Assembly (NCBI GenBank): GCA_964632485.1
Contig: CAZWDO010000016.1
Location: 1 to 24,515, forward strand
From: CAZWDO01 sp964632485 [NCBI: uncultured bacterium]
GTDB taxonomy: Bacteria > JAGOEH01
Length of the DNA: 24,515 nucleotides
Direction: 5' to 3'
The translations under genes were made by a program, and so were the position numbers. The notes under the pieces were generated by a model. The model had not been told where the DNA came from. It was given only the letters and a program-made list of their open reading frames with translations, and ran no database searches. This document shows positions 7,837 to 15,323 of the stretch, one piece after another. Numbering within the stretch: the first letter of the stretch is position 1; every line of letters begins with the position of its first letter.

Positions 7837-8235
7837 TTAACGCTCATAATTGGCAATTGAGATACGTTCACAACCTGTCTGTTTCAGTTCATCGAAAACG
7901 GAAATAAACATGCCATATTCGGTATCTTCATTGGCTTTTAGAGAAACGATCAGATTGGGGTTTTCATCCAGCCGTTTTTTGACTCGATTTTTAACTTCCC
8001 GGGCTGATACAATCTCATCGTCCACTAAAACGTCACCCTGAGCATTGACAGAAACATTGCAGATATTCTTTTTAGGAATCTCTTTTGCTTCGCCGGTTGG
8101 CGGCAATACAATGCCCAAGCCTTTATCTTTGTTCATGGTTGTGGTAACCAGAAAGAAGATAATGAGCAGGAAAACGATGTCTGATAATGAAGCTGTTGGT
8201 ATTTCAGGTGTTTCCCGCTTTTTTTCTTTCAACAT
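7837..8235 (-). CDS. exbD: ExbD/TolR-family biopolymer transport protein (first copy)
   Basis: 132 residues with the same plan as the next gene: a charged N-terminus (MLKEKKRETPEIPTA), then SLSDIVFLLIIFFLVTTTM with the essential membrane aspartate (D19), and a periplasmic domain with VLPPTGEAKEIPKKN and SVNAQGDVLVDDE. It differs enough from its neighbour to be an old duplication rather than a recent copy. AAAGGAG lies 8 bases before the start. It follows exbB after 45 bp and precedes the second exbD by 11 bp. Confidence 0.95.
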   Translation of the reverse strand: MLKEKKRETPEIPTASLSDIVFLLIIFFLVTTTMNKDKGLGIVLPPTGEAKEIPKKNICNVSVNAQGDVLVDDEIVSAREVKNRVKKRLDENPNLIVSLKANEDTEYGMFISVFDELKQTGCERISIANYER

Positions 8236-8280
8236 GGATTCATCTCCTTTCTATCCGGTTTCCGGTACATTGGTTCGAAA

Positions 8281-8901
8281 TTATTTCTGTTTGTCCAGAT
8301 TCATTTCGATCAAAGTATCGATCAAAGCCGTGGAGCTTTCTTCCATATCGATGACCATACGGTCAATACGGGAAACAAAATAATTGTAAGCAGCCTGAAT
8401 CGGGATGGCGATAATCAAACCCGCCATGGTTGTAATCAGAGCTTCGGAGATACCGCTTGCAACGATCACCGGTTCCACATCGCCGGCAGCGGCAATGGCG
8501 TCAAAGGCGTTCACCATACCGGAAACGGTACCAAGAAATCCCAACATCGGAGCCAACGCAATAACGGTGGCCATCCAGACTAAACCTTTTTCCAGAAAAG
8601 CCATTTCAATAGCGCCTGCTTCATCAATCGCTTTTTCTACATGGCTCAGTCCACGGTCCAAACGTGTCAGACCGGAATAAAAAATGCTGGCTAAGGGGCC
8701 GCGGGTATTCATGCATACTTCCATGGCCTTTTGGACGCCGCCTTCACGTAATGCTTCCCGCACCCGTGAAATAAATTTCTTGGTATTGACTCGGGCACGC
8801 ATCAGCACGATAAAACGTTCTACCGTTATGCCCAATCCAAGCAACGCCACAAAAAGCAGTGGGTACATGAATGCTCCACCCTTCTGAAACCAATTCCACA
8901 T
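8281..8901 (-). CDS. exbB: ExbB/TolQ/MotA-family proton channel subunit
   Basis: 206 residues with three membrane helices: about 10-30 (GGAFMYPLLFVALLGLGITV), then a cytoplasmic helical region, and a pair near the C-terminus including GLVWMATVIALAPMLGFLGT and ISEALITTMAGLIIAIPIQA. The phrase APMLGFLGTVSGMV and the T-x-x-G-L-I-I-A-I-P motif are family hallmarks. With ExbD it forms the inner-membrane motor that drives TonB. The start is ATG 8901, not the in-frame ATG at 8934, because AAAGGAG lies 8 bases upstream of 8901 and nothing does for 8934. It is the first gene of the operon, with a clear promoter about 60 bases upstream. Confidence 0.95.
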   Translation of the reverse strand: MWNWFQKGGAFMYPLLFVALLGLGITVERFIVLMRARVNTKKFISRVREALREGGVQKAMEVCMNTRGPLASIFYSGLTRLDRGLSHVEKAIDEAGAIEMAFLEKGLVWMATVIALAPMLGFLGTVSGMVNAFDAIAAAGDVEPVIVASGISEALITTMAGLIIAIPIQAAYNYFVSRIDRMVIDMEESSTALIDTLIEMNLDKQK

Positions 8902-8959
8902 AAATTTGACTCCTTTGTTAGTGGTTTTTGCCATTTTAATCAGCGTTCTTTTCTAACAA

Positions 8960-8988
8960 ATAATAAAGCTTTTTTACTCGCTTGTCAA
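8960..8988 (-). promoter_or_regulatory. Sigma-70-type promoter of the exbB operon
   Basis: On the minus strand, a perfect TTGACA (-35, 8988-8983) is followed by exactly 17 bases and TATTAT (-10, 8965-8960). It sits about 60 bases upstream of the exbB start. No obvious Fur-like operator overlaps it. Confidence 0.85.
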
Positions 8989-9040
8989 GTCAAAATTTTA
9001 TTTTTCATAAAAATTATTTCTTTTCTCTTTAAAAAACAGC

Positions 9041-9069
9041 TTGACTTTTTTTAAATTTACTGTTATATT
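9041..9069 (+). promoter_or_regulatory. Sigma-70-type promoter of tRNA-Gln
   Basis: TTGACT (9041-9046), a 17-base spacer and TATATT (9064-9069) lie 12 bases upstream of the tRNA 5' end, which fits transcription starting a few bases before the mature tRNA. It is divergent from the exbB promoter. The same promoter probably also serves the nuclease gene immediately after the tRNA. Confidence 0.88.
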
Positions 9070-9081
9070 CTGTAAAACTAA

Positions 9082-9153
9082 TGGGATGTAGCCAAGCGGT
9101 AAGGCAGCGGGTTTTGGTCCCGCCACCCGGGGGTTCGAATCCTCCCATCCCAG
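9082..9153 (+). tRNA. tRNA-Gln (anticodon UUG)
   Basis: A 72-base cloverleaf. The acceptor stem TGGGATG pairs with CATCCCA, followed by discriminator G at 9153. The D-arm contains AGCGGTAAGGC. The anticodon stem is GCGGG/CCCGC around the loop TTTTGGT with anticodon TTG at 9114-9116. The T-arm contains GGTTCGAATCC. The weak first pair region and overall sequence are typical of bacterial glutamine tRNAs reading CAA. The 3' CCA is not encoded (the next bases are ATT), so it must be added after processing. Confidence 0.97.
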
Positions 9154-9154
9154 A

Positions 9155-9940
9155 TTGAAGCCTATATCGCGAATTATAATATTTTATAGTGTCACTTTTT
9201 TTTTTACCATATTGTTTTTATTATATTTTTATAAGAGTCGGTCTCTAAGTGTTGTAGATGTCATTGATGGCGATACTGTCATTCTGTCTAACCAGGAAAA
9301 AGTCCGCTTACTGGGGATCGACTCACCGGAACTCCATGCGCCTAATATTCCAATCCAGTTTTACGCCCAAATTGCGAAGGATTCGCTGGCTTTTTGGGCT
9401 CTCCATCAGAGTGTCAAACTGACGTATGAGCGCCATCGCCGGGATCAGTATGATCGGTTGTTGGCTTATGTCACTCTTGCCGGAGAGGATACCAGTTTAA
9501 ACCAAAAAATGGTCCGATCCGGTCTCGCTTTTGTATATACCCGTTTCCCTTTCGGTAAATCGGCTGAATTCCTTGAAACTCAATCTGAAGCGCTTCAAGC
9601 GGAGCGGGGGATTTGGCAATCGCAATTTTATGATTCTCTGCTGACAATCACTAACAAACGGGATATTATCAAACAGGCATTTAAACATTCTAATCGTGTT
9701 TGGCCCCCACACCCGCCCCAACCCACTCCCCAGCTTGAATCGCCGCTTCCACAGCAGGCGGAAGCGCACGGTAAACCCTCCAGACACTACATAGGAAACA
9801 GTAATTCAAAAGTAGTTCATCGTTTTGATTGTTCTTCAATTCAGCGTACAAAGGAAAAGAACCGCGTCTATTTCAACGATTTGGATAGCGCTCTTCAACA
9901 AGGATATAAAAAATGTTCCCGATGCCTGAAAAAAAAGTAA
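9155..9940 (+). CDS. Membrane-anchored thermonuclease (SNase) with C-terminal Ada-like Cys domain
   Basis: A 261-residue protein. Residues 7-26 are a hydrophobic anchor or signal. Residues 31-155 are a staphylococcal-nuclease domain with VVDVIDGDTV (D38, D40), KVRLLGIDSPE (R51, D56, E59) and YDRLLAYV (R101), so all the catalytic positions known for the family are present. After a proline-rich linker, residues 210-258 resemble the metal-binding domain of Ada: GNSNSKVVHRFDC, NRVYF and GYKKCSRC (H222, C226, C254, C257). It probably degrades nucleic acid outside the cytoplasm. The only start that keeps the anchor is TTG 9155, one base after the tRNA; upstream in frame there is no start codon before a stop inside the tRNA. 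No Shine-Dalgarno site is possible outside the tRNA. Confidence 0.85.
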   Translation: MKPISRIIIFYSVTFFFTILFLLYFYKSRSLSVVDVIDGDTVILSNQEKVRLLGIDSPELHAPNIPIQFYAQIAKDSLAFWALHQSVKLTYERHRRDQYDRLLAYVTLAGEDTSLNQKMVRSGLAFVYTRFPFGKSAEFLETQSEALQAERGIWQSQFYDSLLTITNKRDIIKQAFKHSNRVWPPHPPQPTPQLESPLPQQAEAHGKPSRHYIGNSNSKVVHRFDCSSIQRTKEKNRVYFNDLDSALQQGYKKCSRCLKKK

Positions 9941-10638
9941 AACTGACGGAAGCTGCATTTATCAATGTCTTGGGGTTTCCGCCCTCTGAATGTCCGGAAT
10001 TGATTGTTTTTTCGCCCATTGTCTCCATGAAAACCCTGATCCGGGAATTAGCGCCGCTTAAGATTTATCAAACAATTTGGAGTCGATCTGTTTTGTTCGA
10101 ATCTGGCGGAAAGAGGGCCCTGTTTTTTAAAACAGCTCCCGGAGCCTATGCTCATCTTGAATTGATTAATTTTCTCACCCTGCGCCCTGTCCGGCATATC
10201 TGTTTCCTTGGAGCCTGCGGTTTACTTGATGATAATATTCAAAAATACCGGCTATTTTCCATTGATCGAATGGCTTTGCTTGATATGGCTTTCCCGGATT
10301 TTTCGACGGAACTTCGCTTTTTACCGCCTCAATTGCCATCTCTCTCACTTCCTTCTGTATCAGCTTTATCGACTCATTTGATTTCATTAGAATCTGAAGA
10401 ACTTTTACGGCAGTGGAAACAACTGGGTATTGAGGCAATCGATATGGAAATCGGCTATATTCACGCGTATTGTCTGAATCAGGGTATCACTTTTTCCCCT
10501 TTTGTCTTTGGAACTGATTATCCACTACAGGGAGAAACTTTTTTATTGAAGGATGAAGATATCCGGGGACGACTTGTTCTGATATTGGCAGAGTTTATCG
10601 AGCTTTTCAGGGCAATAGCCCACGCGCCCGGTCCTTAA
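9913..10638 (+). CDS. Nucleoside phosphorylase-like protein (PNP/UDP family)
   Basis: A 241-residue cytoplasmic protein. Support for the PNP/UDP phosphorylase family: HICFLGACGLLDD (about 94-106), similar to the glycine-rich IGTAGGL-type strand, and EAIDMEIGYIHAYC (about 174-187), matching the D-M-E segment that contacts the ribose, followed by a late FGTDYPL loop. Such enzymes split nucleosides, with phosphate or as hydrolases. The usual phosphate-binding arginine motifs are not obvious, so activity and substrate are open. The ATG at 9913 has AAGGA 8 bases upstream and overlaps the nuclease gene by 28 bp. Coupling to a nuclease fits salvage of nucleic-acid breakdown products, though this is inference. 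Confidence 0.7.
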   Translation: MFPMPEKKVKLTEAAFINVLGFPPSECPELIVFSPIVSMKTLIRELAPLKIYQTIWSRSVLFESGGKRALFFKTAPGAYAHLELINFLTLRPVRHICFLGACGLLDDNIQKYRLFSIDRMALLDMAFPDFSTELRFLPPQLPSLSLPSVSALSTHLISLESEELLRQWKQLGIEAIDMEIGYIHAYCLNQGITFSPFVFGTDYPLQGETFLLKDEDIRGRLVLILAEFIELFRAIAHAPGP

Positions 10639-10768
10639 GCGCATAGAGGCTGATCAGATACGAATACTTTTTTATTTTGGTAAATGATTATCAGGGATGA
10701 AACATTGACAGAGGGTCGAAGGCCAATAGAGATTGCGATCAAGGAACAGCGTCGTTAAAAAGGGCCTT

Positions 10769-11953
10769 TTAATCCCCAAGCTGAAAGAAGATTGATTTTA
10801 AATACTGGGTCTCAGAATGAAACAAGGAAATGGGGTGATCGTAAGCCTGAAGGCCTTTATGGAGCAGGTGAGGGGTTCGATGATTCTGATGGGCGGTTTG
10901 TTGGACAATTTCGATTAATTTGTCCTCCCTCAGGTGATAGGAACAACTGCAACTGACCAGGATGCCGCCAGGTTTAAGCAATTGCATTCCCAGCAGATTC
11001 AGGTGATAGTACCCTTCCAGTCCTTCTTTTACTTTTTTGCGGCTTTTAATGAAGGCGGGTGGATCCAAGATGATGCAATCGAACAGTTTGTGTTGTTTTT
11101 TCAACGATTTTAGCGACTCAAAGGCATCTTCATTGATATAATTCCATATTTGGTGAAATCCATTTTCCTGCATCTGTAAACGAATCAGGTCGGCGATCAT
11201 TAAAGTTCGATCGATAAATGTAATTTCATGCGCGCCACAATGGGCCGCATATAGCCCCCAGGCGCCGGTATAGCTGAACACATCCAAAACCGAGTCATTT
11301 TTTTTAATAAATCGTCTTAAAAGATTACGGTTTTCGCGCTGGTCATAGAAAAATCCGGTTTTTTGTCCATCTACCAGTGGGATAGCAAACCGGATGCCAT
11401 TCTCTTCGATCCAGACGATATCCGGGCTTGGTAGTTTTCCCCAAATAAGTCCGGGCGTTTCTGTTATCTGTTCCAAGTCGAGTGAATGGTGGTCGGAACG
11501 AAGGATAATACCAGACGGATTGAATTTTTCAAGCAGATAATCAATGATTGGTTGCTGAAATTGACGAATTCCTGCCGTATTTAGCTGAATCACGAAATAA
11601 TCTTCATAGCGATCAATGATCAATCCCGGGAGTCCGTCGCTTTCACTGTAACAAAATCGCAGCGAACGGCAGGAAGGGTACCAGTATTCTCTGAGTTCCC
11701 GGCAATGATCCAGTTTTTGATACAGCCAGTTGTCAAGTGTTGTTGAAATCGGGCGTATGTCCATAACTCGTACTGCAATCAGCGCGTCGGGATTATAGTA
11801 ACCCCAGGCAATAAACTGGTGTTCCTGGTCTATCAGTTCAACCGGGGATCCGCGCTCCAAGCGGGGGTGTTCTCTCAATTCGTTGCTGAATACCCAACGA
11901 TAACCATGTCGAAGATGGAATTTAGCCTGGCTATTGATCTGTAAGCGGTTCAT
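10769..11953 (-). CDS. Class I SAM-dependent rRNA (cytosine-C5) methyltransferase, RlmI-like
   Basis: 394 residues, the usual length for RlmI-type enzymes (about 396). An N-terminal PUA-like RNA-binding domain (about 1-70, GYRWVFSNEL, FIAWGYYNP) is followed by an inserted beta region (SLRFCYSESDGLPGLIID) and a Rossmann methyltransferase with GQKTGFFYDQRENR (196-209), SAM motif VLDVFSYTGAWG (222-233), ILDPPAF (295-301) and SCSCS (334-338) containing the catalytic cysteine. It should methylate a cytosine at C5 in 23S rRNA; the exact position cannot be told from sequence. It overlaps the PqqD-like gene by 23 bp and has no Shine-Dalgarno site of its own, so it is probably translated by coupling. 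It is the last gene of the chemoreceptor operon. Confidence 0.9.
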   Translation of the reverse strand: MNRLQINSQAKFHLRHGYRWVFSNELREHPRLERGSPVELIDQEHQFIAWGYYNPDALIAVRVMDIRPISTTLDNWLYQKLDHCRELREYWYPSCRSLRFCYSESDGLPGLIIDRYEDYFVIQLNTAGIRQFQQPIIDYLLEKFNPSGIILRSDHHSLDLEQITETPGLIWGKLPSPDIVWIEENGIRFAIPLVDGQKTGFFYDQRENRNLLRRFIKKNDSVLDVFSYTGAWGLYAAHCGAHEITFIDRTLMIADLIRLQMQENGFHQIWNYINEDAFESLKSLKKQHKLFDCIILDPPAFIKSRKKVKEGLEGYYHLNLLGMQLLKPGGILVSCSCSYHLREDKLIEIVQQTAHQNHRTPHLLHKGLQAYDHPISLFHSETQYLKSIFFQLGD

Positions 11954-12335
11954 GATGTGTTGTTGGAATGTTCAATTCAATCCATCGATTGCTATATAGA
12001 TCGCGAATAAACCATACAAAACGATCTAAAAGCTTGTCTTCGTGGCTGAATTTTTGGAGAAAAATTTCATAAATTGTTCCGAGAGGGGTTTGATCATCCA
12101 GCAGTTGCCAGATACAGGACCCTTTTTCATCCAGATGGAGTCTGAAAAATGCCCGCTGGGGTGAAATTTGGGGCTGGAGCCACTTTTTAAAAAATCGATT
12201 GGAAAATTTTGGTACAAGCAAGGTGGTTTTTAGCGTATCAGGGTCAGTAATCGCAGTAATTTTACGTTTGGGTATCATATCGAGAAGGTTGAGATGATCC
12301 CAAGGATTTTGGGTTTTACGAAAAAAGGGTATCAT
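11931..12335 (-). CDS. PqqD-like protein
   Basis: A 134-residue protein. Residues about 70-125 match the PqqD fold: [14 protein letters not shown], then a helix with T-I-Y-E-I-F and the end [16 protein letters not shown]. PqqD domains bind precursor peptides (RiPP recognition element) and hand them to radical SAM enzymes. Here there is no radical SAM gene, precursor or peptidase nearby, and the protein carries about 65 extra N-terminal residues ([20 protein letters not shown]) of unknown role. The start overlaps the chemoreceptor stop (ATGA). Stand-alone PqqD-like genes of this kind occur in several phyla without known function. Family call moderately sure; role unknown. Confidence 0.75.
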   Translation of the reverse strand: MIPFFRKTQNPWDHLNLLDMIPKRKITAITDPDTLKTTLLVPKFSNRFFKKWLQPQISPQRAFFRLHLDEKGSCIWQLLDDQTPLGTIYEIFLQKFSHEDKLLDRFVWFIRDLYSNRWIELNIPTTHHEPLTDQ

Positions 12336-13948
12336 TCGTTAATCTGGAAATCCTGGATAATTTCTTTGAGTTGTTGACTTAATTGCTGAAGATTTTTTGC
12401 GGCCCCGGCCAGTTCCTCCGAAGCCATCGAATTTTGTTCAACGACCGACGAAACGGTGGAGATGGCTTTGGCAACTTCATGAGAAGTCGTCGATTGTTCC
12501 TGCGATGCCAATGTGATCTGAGTGACAGCGTCAGTGGTGGCTGAAACTTCAGTGATGATTTTCTTGAAGGTTTCATTAACGATCGCGAAGCGCTGGCTAC
12601 CGTCATTAACGTGCTGGCTGCTGGATTTGATAAGTTGAGTGATTTCGCTGGCAGCCTGAGAAACGCTTTCGGCCAGTTTGCGTACTTCGCTGGCAACGAC
12701 GGCGAATCCTTTGCCGTGCTCGCCTGCCCGAGCTGCTTCTACCGTGGCATTCAGGGCCAATAAATGAGTCTGGCTGGCAATTGAAATGATGGTCTGAATG
12801 ATTTTAGCAATCGCTTTGGAAGAGCTTGAAATCAGATTCATGCTCTCAACCTGCGAATCAATGAGGGTTTGTCCGCTTTGGGCCGAGCCGGAGGTTTGGA
12901 TTGCTAATTGGTTGGTTTCTTTAGCTTTTCCGGCGACTTCGCTGATCGATGCTGTCAATTCTTCAATAGCCGCGCTGATTTCTTCAACTGTCGCCGCCTG
13001 GTTTTGAGCGCCATCCGACACATCCTGGGCGCCTTTTGATATTTCATACGCTGCCGTCGCCAATTCATCTGAACTATACTTAAGCCGTCGAATTACTTCA
13101 CTTAAATGATCGATCATTTCATTGAAGGCCAGGCTTAAAACCCCGATTTCATCCTGGCTGATCTGCTCGATTTTCTCCCGGAAATCAAAACGGGCAATGG
13201 CGTCGGCCCGTTCGACCATGTGATCCACTGCCAGCATCACTCGCTTGAGAACAAGAAACGATATGATAATCGAAATGATAATCAACAGGATCACAATAAG
13301 CGTTATAAAACGAGTGGTCCGTTTTATCGCTTGGTCCATGGGTTCAAGTGAGCTGATAATCTCAAAAGCTCCGTGAATTTCCCCGCTTTTCCATCCCTCC
13401 ATATTTCCCCCGGTGATATCCTTGCCATCGCTGCGGCCCCAATATTGTTGAGAATTAGCGGGGTCGCCATGACAAAGTAGACATCCGTCATTGAGACGAA
13501 CCGATCGAAATGAACGTAAACTATTGGTTGTTTTATCAATAAACCAGTAATTGTTCTGATTGCTTTTAGCAAGCTGTTTAAGTATAACGCTTTCCATGCT
13601 ATCCGGCTGGTTTTCAGGATTGCGAGGCTGGAATTTTGGAACTCTGAATTGGTAATTCCCTTCTCTGGCCCGTTCCCGCATGACGTTTATGGAGGTTATA
13701 ACCGGAATGGATTCCATAATTTTTGCAATATCGTTCTGTTTTGTCAGTTCACCAAATAATCCGATATCATATTTTTTCCCCATTTGGAGCATGATCTCTT
13801 CACCATTGGCCAAAATCGCATTCGCTTTTTCACGATAGCTATTGATCGCGTAATTGTGAATTTGTTGATAACTGACCCAGATTGTAAAAATACCCAGAGA
13901 GAATAAGGAAATCGCGCTGATACTCATGATTTTGCTTTTAAGTTTCAT
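12332..13948 (-). CDS. Methyl-accepting chemotaxis protein with periplasmic haem-binding (CxxCH) sensor
   Basis: 538 residues. TM1 about 8-27; periplasmic sensor about 28-210 of the Tll0287/DUF3365 type, with [20 protein letters not shown] and the c-type haem motif CLLCH (156-160); TM2 about 213-234; HAMP about 235-290; then a long signalling coiled coil whose tip reads [20 protein letters not shown] followed by [13 protein letters not shown]. The tip departs slightly from the common sequence (H for N, T-V for A-I). DcrA-like receptors with CxxCH are known to sense redox state or oxygen. No CheR-docking pentapeptide is at the C-terminus. AAGGAG lies 6 bases before the start, and a clear sigma-70 promoter lies about 85 bases upstream. 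Confidence 0.95.
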   Translation of the reverse strand: MKLKSKIMSISAISLFSLGIFTIWVSYQQIHNYAINSYREKANAILANGEEIMLQMGKKYDIGLFGELTKQNDIAKIMESIPVITSINVMRERAREGNYQFRVPKFQPRNPENQPDSMESVILKQLAKSNQNNYWFIDKTTNSLRSFRSVRLNDGCLLCHGDPANSQQYWGRSDGKDITGGNMEGWKSGEIHGAFEIISSLEPMDQAIKRTTRFITLIVILLIIISIIISFLVLKRVMLAVDHMVERADAIARFDFREKIEQISQDEIGVLSLAFNEMIDHLSEVIRRLKYSSDELATAAYEISKGAQDVSDGAQNQAATVEEISAAIEELTASISEVAGKAKETNQLAIQTSGSAQSGQTLIDSQVESMNLISSSSKAIAKIIQTIISIASQTHLLALNATVEAARAGEHGKGFAVVASEVRKLAESVSQAASEITQLIKSSSQHVNDGSQRFAIVNETFKKIITEVSATTDAVTQITLASQEQSTTSHEVAKAISTVSSVVEQNSMASEELAGAAKNLQQLSQQLKEIIQDFQINE

Positions 13949-14031
13949 ATTTATCTCCTTAGGGTGTCTGCCAATAATCCACGCGAAATACCGAATTTCA
14001 TGTATGAATCGGGTTTTAATTTCTTTTTTAC

Positions 14032-14060
14032 AATATACTAATGATTTTTAATCAAGTCAA
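14032..14060 (-). promoter_or_regulatory. Sigma-70-type promoter of the chemoreceptor operon
   Basis: On the minus strand TTGACT (14060-14055), 17 bases, and TATATT (14037-14032). It gives a leader of about 75 bases to the chemoreceptor gene. The -35 lies only 21 bases from the divergent sigma-28-like promoter. Confidence 0.85.
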
Positions 14061-14081
14061 GATTTTTTTTTGTATGATCCT

Positions 14082-14108
14082 TAAAGTTTTTCTACATTAA
14101 GTCGATAA
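14082..14108 (+). promoter_or_regulatory. Flagellar sigma-28 (FliA) promoter
   Basis: TAAAGTTT (14082-14089) matches the FliA -35 consensus at all eight positions. It is followed by exactly 11 bases and GTCGATAA (14101-14108), which matches GCCGATAA at seven of eight. The spacing and both boxes fit established FliA promoters. It ends 60 bases upstream of the metallopeptidase start, giving a leader of about 50 bases. Confidence 0.8.
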
Positions 14109-14168
14109 TAAAACTGAATATGTCAGTTAGTTGATATTTTTGGGATACAGCTAATCAGAAAGGTCTAT

Positions 14169-15308
14169 ATGATTGATCGTGTATCGCAACGCTACAGCAT
14201 CCTCCGGGATTATACCGAAAGAATGTCCGATCCCAATCGTTTTTCAATGGAGGAAGTGCAACGCAAGATTGAAGATAGTTTTACAAGTTCATTGTTTAGC
14301 GCGTTTGATCCTTCTTCTCAATCCTCAATCGGGTCTTTTATTAATCAATTCTATTCCGGGATGAGTTCGGAATCGCAGCAATTTGGCTCATTAACAGTTC
14401 CGCTATCCACCAGCGCGATGGCGGATATTCCTACACCTGCAACAATGGCAACGCCGACTCCTTACTTGAGTGGATCCGTTTTCGTTGATTTGCAGTATGG
14501 AACGGTCGAGATCAAACCTTACGACCAGGATTATGATATCAATCAGTCCGGGCAGATTGGCAATTACGATAATTGGGGTGATGATATTGATATTAGCGCC
14601 GGCCAACATGATTATGACTTCAATAATGATGGCAGGGCAGATGGAAGGCGAACTGATATCGACAGTTTGGTCCAATCTATCCAAGCGAATCGCTATCTAC
14701 AGAAATCGGAAGCGGCTATTGCTGGGAAATTGGGATTGCGGGGTTCATCCAATTTAAAAATTGAGCTATATTTCAGTGATCGGATTATGCCCAACTCATC
14801 GGCTGATGGGATTACCGGTTTAACGGTTTCAACGGATTCACCGAAAATTATGATCGATTTGGATGAAGTTTTCACAAAAAAACGGGGATTTGATCTGAAA
14901 GTATTGACTCATGAGATGACTCATGCCCTGATGTACGATAAACTGAAAAATGACAATCAGTCGGCCTGGTTTATGGAAGGGGCTGCGGTATATAGCGCCG
15001 GACAGGGGCAGGAGAAAATTAGCGCCGCCTTCCGTTCCGGGGGGCTTAAACTACGCGGACTCGACTCGTTGAACCAATCTGTCGGCGATATCAGCGGGTA
15101 CGCGGAAAGCTACCTGGCGTTTGAGTATATTGATCAATTCTATGGTTCCGCCAAAGTTAAGGAATTTATCAATAATACCTTGATATTAGAAAATGTTGCC
15201 AAAGGTATAGAGAAAACTTTCAACATTTCAAGCAATCTTTTCAATCAGCGGACGCGCGATTATGCCAAGGCCTGGCTAAATCATAATAAGATGGATTTAT
15301 ACGCTTGA
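14169..15308 (+). CDS. Leaderless HExxH zinc metallopeptidase with EF-hand-like loops, sigma-28 controlled
   Basis: A 379-residue protein that I cannot assign to a named family. Residues 248-252 are HEMTH, and E270 in WFMEGAA follows 18 residues later, so it is a glutamate-type zinc peptidase (MA clan). ESYLAFEYIDQFYG (313-326) resembles the helix after the active site in peptidase-MA proteins. Residues 121-133 (DYDINQSGQIGNY) and 148-163 (DYDFNNDGRADGRRTD) look like EF-hand or dockerin calcium loops. The N-terminal 100 residues are Ser/Thr/Pro-rich, without signal peptide or membrane segment. AAAGG lies 5 bases before the start. The FliA-type promoter suggests late flagellar timing and possibly export through the flagellar apparatus. 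A cytoplasmic peptidase is the alternative. Confidence 0.8.
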   Translation: MIDRVSQRYSILRDYTERMSDPNRFSMEEVQRKIEDSFTSSLFSAFDPSSQSSIGSFINQFYSGMSSESQQFGSLTVPLSTSAMADIPTPATMATPTPYLSGSVFVDLQYGTVEIKPYDQDYDINQSGQIGNYDNWGDDIDISAGQHDYDFNNDGRADGRRTDIDSLVQSIQANRYLQKSEAAIAGKLGLRGSSNLKIELYFSDRIMPNSSADGITGLTVSTDSPKIMIDLDEVFTKKRGFDLKVLTHEMTHALMYDKLKNDNQSAWFMEGAAVYSAGQGQEKISAAFRSGGLKLRGLDSLNQSVGDISGYAESYLAFEYIDQFYGSAKVKEFINNTLILENVAKGIEKTFNISSNLFNQRTRDYAKAWLNHNKMDLYA

Positions 15309-15323
15309 TTTTGCTACCAGTGG

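Noticed and set aside
8902-8934. Eleven extra N-terminal residues of ExbB from the Met at 8934
   Set aside because: No Shine-Dalgarno site, whereas AAAGGAG precedes the Met at 8901.
10751-10772. TTAAAA...TTTTAA inverted repeat as a bidirectional terminator between the phosphorylase-like and methyltransferase genes
   Set aside because: Only six A/T pairs, it includes the methyltransferase stop codon, and its stability would be poor.
14004-14031. Second FliA-like box (TAAA...CCGAT) upstream of the chemoreceptor gene on the minus strand
   Set aside because: The distance from TAAA to CCGAT is two bases too short and the -10 is incomplete; a clean sigma-70 promoter covers the same gene.
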